Positions 7,915 through 13,843 of a DNA stretch of 14,330 nucleotides are shown piece after piece. A program made the translations under genes and the position numbers. The stretch is from the NCBI GenBank assembly GCA_964384625.1, contig CAYLNH010000184.1, positions 1-14,330 on the forward strand, given 5' to 3'. This stretch comes from CAYLNH01 sp964384625 (lineage in GTDB: Bacteria > Verrucomicrobiota > Lentisphaeria > JABSQK01). The first letter of the stretch is position 1. The number at the start of each line of letters is the position of its first letter. Below the pieces are notes generated by a model. That model did no database searches. It was not told the DNA's origin and saw only the letters and a list, made by a program, of their open reading frames with translations.

Positions 7915-8597
7915 GCCAGCACCTCCTTCAGGTCGAGGTCCGCCAGGCTGGCAGTCCAGGAGTCGGCCATTTCGAAGCCCGGCGGCTTCGTCGGCGGCCC
8001 GGATGGCGCCTGCCCGTCGGCAGGCGGACCCGGCGTGCTGGGGATAACCACACACCGCATCCCCGCTGATTTCGCGGCCTGCAGGCCGATCACGCTGTCT
8101 TCAAAGACCAACGCCTCCCGCGGCGCGATGCCCAGGCGCTCCGCGGCTCGCAGATAAACGTCCGGCGCCGGTTTGCCGTATTCGAGATCTTCGCTTGAAA
8201 CCAGCACCTGGAAGTGTGCCTGCCCGCCCAGATGGTCGAGGTGGCACTGAATGACTTCCAGCGGCGATCCGGAGGCGATCGCCATAGGCAGCGGGATCTG
8301 TGCCAGCAGCTCATGGGCGCCCGGCATGACCCGGGATTCGCTCCGGCTGACGGTATCGATCAGAAGTTCGCGCATGCGGGCGCCGCATTCCTCGGCGGTC
8401 CTGTCGGACGGCTGCAGGTGTTGATGGATCACGCGGCCGACGTCACGGGCATTACAGCCCTTGTATGACTGGGCGATCTGAGGAGAATACTCTCCACCCA
8501 ACTCGCGGCAGAGGACCGTCTCCGCCGCCAGCCAGCCGTTCGCCGTGCTTACCAGTGTGTCGTCGAGATCGAAGATGATCGCTTTGGTGTCGGCCAT
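7911..8597 (-). CDS. HAD-superfamily phosphatase, beta-phosphoglucomutase-like
   Basis: A 228-residue subfamily IA HAD protein with a complete catalytic set: DLDDT (nucleophile D10, acid/base D12), S109-G110 in IASGSP, K142 in YGKPAPDVY, and E166-D167 in VFEDSVIGLQAAKSAGM. The GKPAPD and FEDS pattern is typical of sugar-phosphate phosphatases and beta-phosphoglucomutase-like enzymes; with no sign of a mutase-specific residue set I call it a phosphatase. Residues about 188-207 form a Pro/Gly-rich loop longer than relatives have at this point, encoded by DNA holding a perfect palindrome (8007-8026). AGGA lies four bases before the ATG at 8597. It overlaps the next HAD gene by four bases. No promoter is evident in the 121-base gap upstream. 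Confidence 0.9.
   Translation of the reverse strand: MADTKAIIFDLDDTLVSTANGWLAAETVLCRELGGEYSPQIAQSYKGCNARDVGRVIHQHLQPSDRTAEECGARMRELLIDTVSRSESRVMPGAHELLAQIPLPMAIASGSPLEVIQCHLDHLGGQAHFQVLVSSEDLEYGKPAPDVYLRAAERLGIAPREALVFEDSVIGLQAAKSAGMRCVVIPSTPGPPADGQAPSGPPTKPPGFEMADSWTASLADLDLKEVLA
7921..7928 (-). promoter_or_regulatory. Internal ribosome binding site of the second HAD gene
   Basis: Minus-strand AAGGAGGT, a near-perfect anti-16S match, lies inside the end of the first HAD gene, six bases before the ATG at 7914. It decides the start of the second HAD gene and fits coupled translation across the ATGA overlap. Confidence 0.75.
8007..8026. repeat. Perfect palindrome inside a HAD coding region
   Basis: Arms CGCCTGCC and GGCAGGCG (eight perfect base pairs) with a four-base loop CGTC lie within the HAD gene at 7911-8597. 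In frame the element encodes part of a Pro/Gly/Ala-rich loop (PPADGQAP) between the strand CVVIP and the C-terminal helix, where homologues normally have a short linker. This fits an inserted REP-like or intragenic palindromic element; only one copy is seen in the window. Confidence 0.5.
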
Positions 8598-8682
8598 GCT
8601 TTCCTGTCATTGCTTTCCGCCGACGCTGAACCCGCGGGAACGCCGGTTCAATCAACGGGAGGCTATATTCGATTATCGTTCC

Positions 8683-8699
8683 GGCGACCTCAGGTCGCC
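8683..8699. terminator. Hairpin after the M18 aminopeptidase gene
   Basis: The sequence GGCGACCTCAGGTCGCC forms a seven-base stem with a TCA loop, 19 bases after the TGA stop of the minus-strand aminopeptidase gene. A weaker inverted repeat (TGAACC at 8627-8632, GGTTCA at 8645-8650) follows. No T run is seen, so it is a candidate non-canonical terminator or stabiliser. Confidence 0.45.
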
Positions 8700-8718
8700 C
8701 TCAACTGCGGCACGAAGT

Positions 8719-10149
8719 TCATGCCTGGTAGAAGGCGGCGTAGGCTTTGTAGGCCATGTAGATGTCGAGTTTGCCGGCGACTTCAAACGGGGCATGCATG
8801 CTCAGCAGGCCGACGCCGCAGTCGATGACATCCATCTCGTAACGGGCCAGCATGTAGGCGATGGTGCCGCCGCCGCCCTGGTCGACCTTGCCCAGCTCGC
8901 CCATCTGCCACAGTACTTTGGCGTCGTCGAAGATCTTGCGGATCCGGGCGACGTATTCGGCGCTCGCATCGTTGGTCCGCGATTTGCCGCGCGAACCCGT
9001 GTATTTGCTGACGACAACGCCGTGGTTCATCTTCGCCATATTGCCGTGCGGCGAACTGACTTCCGGGAACATCGGATCGTGGAGGGCGTTGACGTCGGCG
9101 GAGATCATGCTTGACGCCTGCAGCGTGCGGCGCAGCAGCAGGTCGCTGTAGTCCTTGCTGCAGAGATTGACGATTTCGGCTATGGCATTCTCGAAGACAT
9201 AGCTCTCCATACCGGTGGAACCGGTGGAGCCGATCTCCTCCTTGTCGCACATGATGCAGATGCTGGTGTGTGGCGGCGTGCCCTTCTGATCGAGCAGGGC
9301 GCGGATGCCGGCGTAGGAGCAGACGCGATCATCCTGGCCGTAGGCCAGAATCATGGACTGATCAAGGCCGAGGTCGCGAGCCGGGCCGGCCGGAACGAGC
9401 TCCAGTTCGGCGCTCGCCAGGTCGGCCTCGTCCACGCCGTAGTTGTCGTTCAGCAGTTTCAGCAGGTTCTTCTTGACGGCGTTGGAGTCCTCGCCCTTCA
9501 ACGGCATGCTGCCGAAAAGCACGTCCAGATTGTCCCCGGGGAAAGCGTCGCTGAGTTTCTTCCCCGCCTGGTCTTTGCCGAGGTGCGGCAGCAGGTCCGT
9601 GATCGTGAACACCGGGTCGGCGGGATCCTCGCCGACGGATACCGGCACGACCGTGCCGTCGTTCTTGACAATCACGCCGTGGAGCGCCAGGGGCAGGGCG
9701 ACCCACTGGTATTTCTTGATGCCGCCGTAGTAGTGCGTGTCCAGCAGGCAGATGCCGTCGTTTTCATACAGCGGCCGCGGCTTCAAGTCGATCCGCGGCG
9801 AATCCGTGTGGCCGCCGATGATCTGCAGGCCGTCGGTAATCGGTTTCTTGCCGATGCGCGCGAGAATCAGGGTCTTGCCGCCGACACTCAGGTAGACTTT
9901 GTCGCCGGCTTTGAGTTGCTTGCCGGATTTGATCTGCGGGGCCAGATCCTGGTAGCCTTTGTCCCGGGCCAGGGAGATGCCCAGATCGTGGCAGGCACGC
10001 TCGGTCTTGGCGGTGCTCAGGAACTCCTTGTACTCCTCGGCAAAGCCAAGGATCTTCTTGCGTTCCGCCGCACTGACGGTTTTCCAGCCGTTCTCGCATT
10101 TGAGTTCGAGGTCGGGAGCTTTGGATTTCTTCTTCTTTTTTGCCGGCAT
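8719..10149 (-). CDS. M18 family aminopeptidase (aspartyl aminopeptidase-like)
   Basis: A 476-residue cytoplasmic metallopeptidase that removes N-terminal, usually acidic, residues from peptides; family members form large tetrahedral dodecamers. Two-metal site motifs are present: GGHTDSPR (H114, D116), GQDDRVCSYAG (D273/D274), DKEEIGSTGSTG (E304, E305), D352 in ISADVNALHDP, and H452 in LLSMHAPFEV. The lysine-rich start MPAKKKKKSK is an oddity of this copy. The frame remains open 23 codons further upstream, but that part is the tRNA-Leu gene read as protein, so it is rejected. The ATG at 10149 has AGGA six bases upstream. The start lies only 27 bases after the tRNA CCA end, so the mRNA may begin at, or be cut from, the tRNA transcript. 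Confidence 0.92.
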   Translation of the reverse strand: MPAKKKKKSKAPDLELKCENGWKTVSAAERKKILGFAEEYKEFLSTAKTERACHDLGISLARDKGYQDLAPQIKSGKQLKAGDKVYLSVGGKTLILARIGKKPITDGLQIIGGHTDSPRIDLKPRPLYENDGICLLDTHYYGGIKKYQWVALPLALHGVIVKNDGTVVPVSVGEDPADPVFTITDLLPHLGKDQAGKKLSDAFPGDNLDVLFGSMPLKGEDSNAVKKNLLKLLNDNYGVDEADLASAELELVPAGPARDLGLDQSMILAYGQDDRVCSYAGIRALLDQKGTPPHTSICIMCDKEEIGSTGSTGMESYVFENAIAEIVNLCSKDYSDLLLRRTLQASSMISADVNALHDPMFPEVSSPHGNMAKMNHGVVVSKYTGSRGKSRTNDASAEYVARIRKIFDDAKVLWQMGELGKVDQGGGGTIAYMLARYEMDVIDCGVGLLSMHAPFEVAGKLDIYMAYKAYAAFYQA

Positions 10150-10176
10150 GGGATATCCTGTCTGGTTTGGGTGTTG

Positions 10177-10261
10177 TGGTGCGAGAGGCGGGATTCGAAC
10201 CCGCACGCCTTGCGGCACAAGATCCTAAATCTTGCGTGTCTGCCGGTTTCACCACTCTCGC
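10177..10261 (-). tRNA. tRNA-Leu (anticodon UAG)
   Basis: A full cloverleaf on the minus strand, including an encoded CCA end. The acceptor stem is GCGAGAG paired with CTCTCGC. The D arm carries TGGTGAAACCGGCAGACACG. The anticodon stem CAAGA/TCTTG encloses loop TTTAGGA, giving anticodon TAG at 10225-10227. A long class II variable arm is followed by T arm GCGGG, TTCGAAT, CCCGC. The long variable arm and G18/G19 pattern agree with leucine identity. It reads CUA and other CUN codons. A partial copy lies immediately 5' of it on the same strand. Confidence 0.96.
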
Positions 10262-10276
10262 ACATCTTCAATTGTC

Positions 10277-10356
10277 TGCGGCCCAAGATCCTTCAGCCAC
10301 AGGTTGACCCGCGGTGGCTGGAAATCTTGCGTGTCTGCCGGTTTCACCTCGCTCGC
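10277..10356 (-). pseudogene. Partial tRNA-Leu copy split by a 29-base insert
   Basis: On the minus strand this matches the neighbouring tRNA-Leu from its 5' end to the start of the variable arm. A 27-base block (10322-10348) is identical to 10227-10253 of the intact gene, and 10277-10292 matches 10211-10226 with one mismatch. Between these, exactly where bases 34 and 35 of the anticodon would meet, lies an extra 29 bases (10293-10321). The acceptor 5' strand is changed at three places (GCGAGCGAGG for GCGAGAGTGG). There is no T arm and no 3' acceptor strand before the intact tRNA begins, so a normal cloverleaf cannot form. Best called a tRNA pseudogene or duplication scar. Confidence 0.75.
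10293..10321. repeat. Hairpin element inserted in the partial tRNA's anticodon
   Basis: A 29-base segment absent from the intact tRNA-Leu. Arms CAGCCAC (10294-10300) and GTGGCTG (10314-10320) pair perfectly around a 13-base loop. It looks like a small REP-like palindrome. It is far too short for a group I intron. No flanking target duplication is seen. Confidence 0.55.
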
Positions 10357-10370
10357 TGTTCGGCGAGCGA
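10349..10370. repeat. Hairpin at the 5' edge of the partial tRNA
   Basis: Perfect eight-base arms TCGCTCGC and GCGAGCGA with loop TGTTCG. One arm is the altered acceptor 5' strand of the partial tRNA copy, so in a minus-strand transcript that strand would pair with upstream sequence instead of a 3' acceptor strand. Confidence 0.5.
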
Positions 10371-10371
10371 A

Positions 10372-10400
10372 ACCATACGCTCGAAATCCGCCACCGACAA
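10372..10400 (-). promoter_or_regulatory. Possible sigma70-type promoter for the tRNA region
   Basis: Minus-strand TTGTCG (10395-10400) and TATGGT (10372-10377) are separated by 17 bases, each matching four of six consensus bases. Transcription would start near the partial tRNA copy and run through the intact tRNA and the aminopeptidase gene. Weak evidence from sequence alone. Confidence 0.25.
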
Positions 10401-10487
10401 TTGGCGGTACGGGTTTTCTGCGATGGAGTCGGCGTGGACGAACTGTGTGAAAAGAGGCATGCCAGAGCCTCTGTGTCGTCCGCGAAT

Positions 10488-10517
10488 TTGCATGAAACTC
10501 GCTGCCAAGTCTATATT
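10488..10517 (+). promoter_or_regulatory. Possible sigma70-type promoter for the rml operon
   Basis: TTGCAT (10488-10493) and TATATT (10512-10517) with an 18-base spacer. The -10 box matches five of six consensus bases and the -35 box three. It would give a leader of about 150 bases before the rmlD ATG. Confidence 0.3.
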
Positions 10518-10674
10518 CCGGGTGCATGCAAGCCTGGGAGCCGGACTTGACCAAGCCGCTGCCGGCCAGGCCCCGGATCGGACGACGACCGCCCCGGAGC
10601 ATGGCGCCACCGTCGGCGCCGCCATTAATTGACGGGCTTGATCCTGCGCGTTGGCGGGATAGGTTGGGGCCACC

Positions 10675-11529
10675 ATGAGTACAGCGAAGCATCAGGCACA
10701 ACGCATCACCGTTCTGGGCTGCGGCATGTTGGGGTCCGCCGTTGCCGCTCGTTTCGAGCAGGAGAACCTGGCGGTTCGGAGCTTTGATCTGCCCAATTGG
10801 GATATCACCCGCGAGGAAGACCTGGCGGCGGCCGTTGATGGCGCCGACGTTGTGATCAACTGTGCCGCCTACACCAACGTCGACGGCGCTGAGAGCGATG
10901 TGGACACGGCCTTCGCCGTCAACGCCGCGGCGCCGCAGCGTCTCGGCGCCTTGTGTCGCGACGCCGGGGTCTACGCGGTCCACATCGGCACGGACTTCGT
11001 GTTCAGCGGCCGCCAGGATGGCCCATACGCCGAGACCGACGCGGTTGCGCCGCTCAGCGTCTATGGCCGCAGCAAGGCCGCCGGCGACGCCGGTTTTCTC
11101 GCTGTCGGCGCCGGCGCCGTGCTCCGGGTGCAATGGACCTACGGCGCCAACGGTAACAACTTCGTAACAAAGATTGTCTCTCTCGCTGCTGACCGTGATA
11201 TGTTACAGGTAGTGAACGACCAGATCGGATCGCCAACCTGGACCAGAGACATGGCGGAAGCTGTCCGGACAATGGTGGCTGGAGAGTCAACGGGGCTCTA
11301 CCACTTCGCCGCCGCCGGCTATACCAGCCGCTACGACATGGCCTGTATGATCCTGGAAAAACTGGGGCTCGACTGTCGGGTCGAGCCGTGCGGCAGCGAC
11401 ACCTTCCCGGCTCCGGCCGAGAGACCGCTGAACTCCCGTTTCAATTGCGACAAGTTCGATCGCGACATCGGCAGCCCGAGACCCTTCTGGCGGGACGCGC
11501 TGCTGCAATACCTGGAGACCCTTGCATGA
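10675..11529 (+). CDS. rmlD: dTDP-4-dehydrorhamnose reductase
   Basis: Reduces dTDP-4-dehydro-L-rhamnose to dTDP-L-rhamnose with NAD(P)H, the last step of dTDP-rhamnose synthesis in the cytoplasm. A 284-residue extended short-chain dehydrogenase of normal length. It shows the nucleotide loop GCGMLG (15-20), NCAAYTNVDGAE (62-73) typical of RmlD, GTDFVFSG (105-112, with T106 in the catalytic Ser/Thr place), the catalytic pair Y130/K134 (YGRSK), and DQIGSPTW (182-189), a strong RmlD signature. The ATG at 10675 is chosen because it precedes the first strand by ten residues; its ribosome site is weak. The gene ends in an ATGA overlap with rmlB, so the two are translationally coupled. Confidence 0.93.
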   Translation: MSTAKHQAQRITVLGCGMLGSAVAARFEQENLAVRSFDLPNWDITREEDLAAAVDGADVVINCAAYTNVDGAESDVDTAFAVNAAAPQRLGALCRDAGVYAVHIGTDFVFSGRQDGPYAETDAVAPLSVYGRSKAAGDAGFLAVGAGAVLRVQWTYGANGNNFVTKIVSLAADRDMLQVVNDQIGSPTWTRDMAEAVRTMVAGESTGLYHFAAAGYTSRYDMACMILEKLGLDCRVEPCGSDTFPAPAERPLNSRFNCDKFDRDIGSPRPFWRDALLQYLETLA

Positions 11530-12542
11530 CCACAATTCTCGTCACCGGCGGCTGCGGTTTCATCGGCTGCAACTTCGTGCGGCTGCTGTTGGCCGAACAC
11601 CGCGACGTCAAAGTCGTCAACCTCGATGCGCTCACGTATGCCGGCAACCCGATGAACCTTGCCGCGTTCGAGGACGATCCGAACTACGTGTTTGTCCACG
11701 GCGATATCCGCGATGCCGACCTGGTGGCCGCGCTTCTTCAGGATCACAAGATCGACGGTGTCGTCAACTTCGCCGCCGAGAGCCATGTGGACCGGTCGAT
11801 CGAAGAGCCGGATATTTTTATCGAAACGAACGTCGGCGGGACGCTGACCCTGCTGCGCGCGGCCGTCGACGCCGGCGTCAAACGGTTTCTGCAGGTGTCG
11901 ACCGATGAGGTCTACGGCTCGCTCGAGCCCGATGCCCCGCAGTTCTCGGAGACCACGCCGTTGTGTCCGAACTCTCCGTACTCCGCCAGCAAAGCCGCCG
12001 CCGACCACCTGGTCCACGCCTTCCAACACACCTACGGCCTGAATACCGTGATTACCCGCTGCTCGAACAACTACGGGCCCTATCAGTTCCCGGAGAAGAT
12101 GTTGCCGTTGATGTTCAACAACGCGCGGCAGGACAAGTCCCTGCCGGTCTACGGCGACGGCTTGCAGGTGCGCGATTGGCTCTATGTCGTCGACCACTGC
12201 ACCGCGATTTGGGCCGTCTACCAAACGGGCGCCGTCGACGAGGTCTACAATATCGGCGGCTGTAACGAAAAGACTAACCTGGAAGTGGTCAAGGGGATCC
12301 TTGATTACCTCGGCAAACCGGAACGTCTGATCGAACACGTCAAAGACCGTCCCGGCCATGACCGGCGTTACGCCATGGACGCCGGCAAAATCATGGCCGA
12401 ACTCGGCTGGGAGCCGTCCGTGACCTTTGAGCAAGGCCTCCAGCGGACTCTCGACTGGTATGCCGCAAATCAGGAATGGGTTGATAATGTCACCTCCGGG
12501 GCCTACCAGCAATACTACGACAACATGTACAAGGACCGCTGA
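11526..12542 (+). CDS. rmlB: dTDP-glucose 4,6-dehydratase
   Basis: Converts dTDP-glucose to dTDP-4-dehydro-6-deoxyglucose using bound NAD, the second step of dTDP-L-rhamnose synthesis. A 338-residue protein of normal length. It has GGCGFIG (8-14), FAAESHVDRS (82-91), STDEVYG with T126, D127 and E128 (catalytic acid and base), YSASK with Y152 and K156, RCSNNYGPYQFPEK (178-191) and HVKDRPGHDRRYA (271-283), all RmlB hallmarks. The frame is open further upstream, but the ATG at 11526 overlaps the rmlD stop and has GGAG at 11514-11517, so it is the start. RmlA and RmlC, needed for the full pathway, are not in the window. The product could also feed other 6-deoxysugars. Confidence 0.96.
   Translation: MTTILVTGGCGFIGCNFVRLLLAEHRDVKVVNLDALTYAGNPMNLAAFEDDPNYVFVHGDIRDADLVAALLQDHKIDGVVNFAAESHVDRSIEEPDIFIETNVGGTLTLLRAAVDAGVKRFLQVSTDEVYGSLEPDAPQFSETTPLCPNSPYSASKAAADHLVHAFQHTYGLNTVITRCSNNYGPYQFPEKMLPLMFNNARQDKSLPVYGDGLQVRDWLYVVDHCTAIWAVYQTGAVDEVYNIGGCNEKTNLEVVKGILDYLGKPERLIEHVKDRPGHDRRYAMDAGKIMAELGWEPSVTFEQGLQRTLDWYAANQEWVDNVTSGAYQQYYDNMYKDR
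12531..12535 (+). promoter_or_regulatory. Ribosome binding site deciding a TTG start
   Basis: AAGGA, inside the last codons of rmlB, lies eight bases before TTG at 12544-12546, which follows the rmlB TGA by one base. It supports TTG as the start of the fusion gene in preference to the in-frame ATGs inside rmlB. Confidence 0.6.
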
Positions 12543-12543
12543 T

Positions 12544-13815
12544 TTGGCTGACGCGCCTAAACCGAATCTGACCATCCTGCTGCCCACCATGCGGGAAGCA
12601 GGCAACCTCGAATGGCTGTTCACCCGGCTCAAGGAAGAGCTGACGTCGGTCGTCAACGAGTTGGAAATCCTGGTGATCGACAAGCCGACGGCGGACGGCA
12701 CCGAGGAACTCTGCAAAAAGCACGGCGCCAGGTACGTCGGTGAAAACCTCGGCTTTGCCGACGCGCTGAAGTGCGGCTTCAAAGAGGCGAAGCACGAGCT
12801 GATCACGACCATGGACGCCGACGGCTCGCACGACCCGTCCTACATCCGTTGGCAGCTGAAGGAAATCCGCAACTGCGATCTCGTTATCTGCTCCCGCTAC
12901 GTCCCGCGCGGCGGCCAGGAGACCTCGTGGTTCCGCTGGTTTACCAGCCGCGTGCTGAATATCTGGGTCGGCGGCGTCTGCTCGATGCCGATCCTCGACT
13001 TGTCCGGCGGCTTCAAGATGTACCGCAAAGAGATCTTTGACGCGATCAATCTGGAGAGCAGCGGCTTCGAGATCCAGTGCGAGATCGCGATTAAGACCTA
13101 TGGCCACGGATTCCGGATTCGCGAGATTCCGTTCTGCTATCATCCGCGTAAGGAAGGCAGCAGCAAGGCGGCGATCATCCGCTACGGCCTGGCCTTTCTG
13201 TTCGGCAGTCTGCGGCTCCGGCGCTATCGCAATTCCCGCGCCTTTTGCGACTACGACGAACGCGCCTTCAAGAGCCGATGGCCGTTCCAGCGCATCTGGC
13301 AGCGCCGGCGCTATGAGAAGATCGTGCGCCTGCTCGCACCCAGAGGAAAATGCCTGGATGTCGGCTGCGGCAGCTCGCAGCTGATCCTCGGTTTCAATAA
13401 TATCACAGGCCTGGACAGCAACCCGAATATCGTCCGCTACCTGAAGAACGAAGATCGGGACATCATCGAAGCGTCCGTCGAAAAGATGCCGGTGGACGAC
13501 GCGGCTTTCGAGAAGGTCTACTGCTGCGAAGTCCTCGAGCACCTGGAGGCGGACACGCCGGCCGACAAAGAGATCGTCCGCGTTCTCAAGCCCGGCGGCC
13601 GCCTCCTGGTCACCACCCCGGACTACGGCGGTATCGGATGGCCGTTGATCAAGGCCGTCTACAAACTCTTCCTCGCCAGCCCCGCAGGCCATGACCACCG
13701 GACCAGGTACGACCGTAAAACGATTCAGGAGAAGTTCGAGGCCGAAGGCCTCCAACTCATCGACAGCGACCGTATGTTCGGAGCCATCCTCTTCCTGCTG
13801 TTCGAGAAGAAGTAA
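12544..13815 (+). CDS. Glycosyltransferase family 2 fused to a class I methyltransferase
   Basis: A 423-residue two-domain protein. Residues 8-215 are a GT-A transferase close to dolichyl-phosphate mannose synthase / polyprenyl-phosphate glycosyltransferases: ILLPTMREAGN (11-21), LVIDKPTADGT (43-53), the metal-binding MDADGSHDP (90-98), DLVICSRYVP and the acceptor-side DLSGGFKMYRKEIF (152-165). The usual first-strand DD is D46-K47. Residues 256-420 are a SAM-dependent methyltransferase with LDVGCGSS (271-278), CEVLEHLE (328-335) and VLKPGGRLLVTTP (347-359). There is no transmembrane segment, although many DPM1-like proteins have them. The start is taken as TTG at 12544, one base after the rmlB stop, with AAGGA upstream. 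The operon suggests it transfers, and perhaps methylates, a sugar of a rhamnose-containing or other surface glycan; the exact substrates are unknown. Confidence 0.85.
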   Translation: MADAPKPNLTILLPTMREAGNLEWLFTRLKEELTSVVNELEILVIDKPTADGTEELCKKHGARYVGENLGFADALKCGFKEAKHELITTMDADGSHDPSYIRWQLKEIRNCDLVICSRYVPRGGQETSWFRWFTSRVLNIWVGGVCSMPILDLSGGFKMYRKEIFDAINLESSGFEIQCEIAIKTYGHGFRIREIPFCYHPRKEGSSKAAIIRYGLAFLFGSLRLRRYRNSRAFCDYDERAFKSRWPFQRIWQRRRYEKIVRLLAPRGKCLDVGCGSSQLILGFNNITGLDSNPNIVRYLKNEDRDIIEASVEKMPVDDAAFEKVYCCEVLEHLEADTPADKEIVRVLKPGGRLLVTTPDYGGIGWPLIKAVYKLFLASPAGHDHRTRYDRKTIQEKFEAEGLQLIDSDRMFGAILFLLFEKK

Positions 13816-13843
13816 TTCAGAGCGCCTTCTGTCCCTCCTGCCA

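Larger units (their letters stand above)
10262..10674. other. 413-base stretch without a protein gene
   Basis: Between the intact tRNA and rmlD. The tRNA-proximal third holds the partial tRNA copy with its hairpin insert and a second strong hairpin. The rest (about 10376-10674) shows several short inverted repeats (for example AGAGGC / GCCTCT near 10452-10471) and two possible promoters pointing in opposite directions, but no supported gene. Open frames through it on either strand are extensions of antisense frames from neighbouring genes. Confidence 0.6.

Noticed and set aside
10150..10218. An N-terminal extension of the M18 aminopeptidase to a start at 10218
   Set aside because: Those codons are the tRNA-Leu gene and its flank read as protein. 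The ATG at 10149 has its own ribosome site and begins the family-like sequence.
10293..10321. A group I or archaeal-type tRNA intron
   Set aside because: At 29 bases it is far too short for a group I core, has no clear bulge-helix-bulge, and the host copy lacks the T arm and 3' acceptor strand needed for a working tRNA.
10227..10348. Classical attL/attR sites of an integrated element
   Set aside because: Integrases usually duplicate the 3' part of a tRNA gene. Here the 5' half and anticodon region are repeated, only 95 bases apart, with no integrase gene nearby.
9268..10632. A 454-codon plus-strand frame running through the M18 gene and both tRNA-like copies
   Set aside because: It is antisense to the aminopeptidase and the tRNA, and no domain is seen.
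11331..12812. A 493-codon minus-strand frame opposite rmlD and rmlB
   Set aside because: It is the antisense shadow of two genes with clear catalytic motifs. The same holds for the 421-codon minus frame at 12490-13755.
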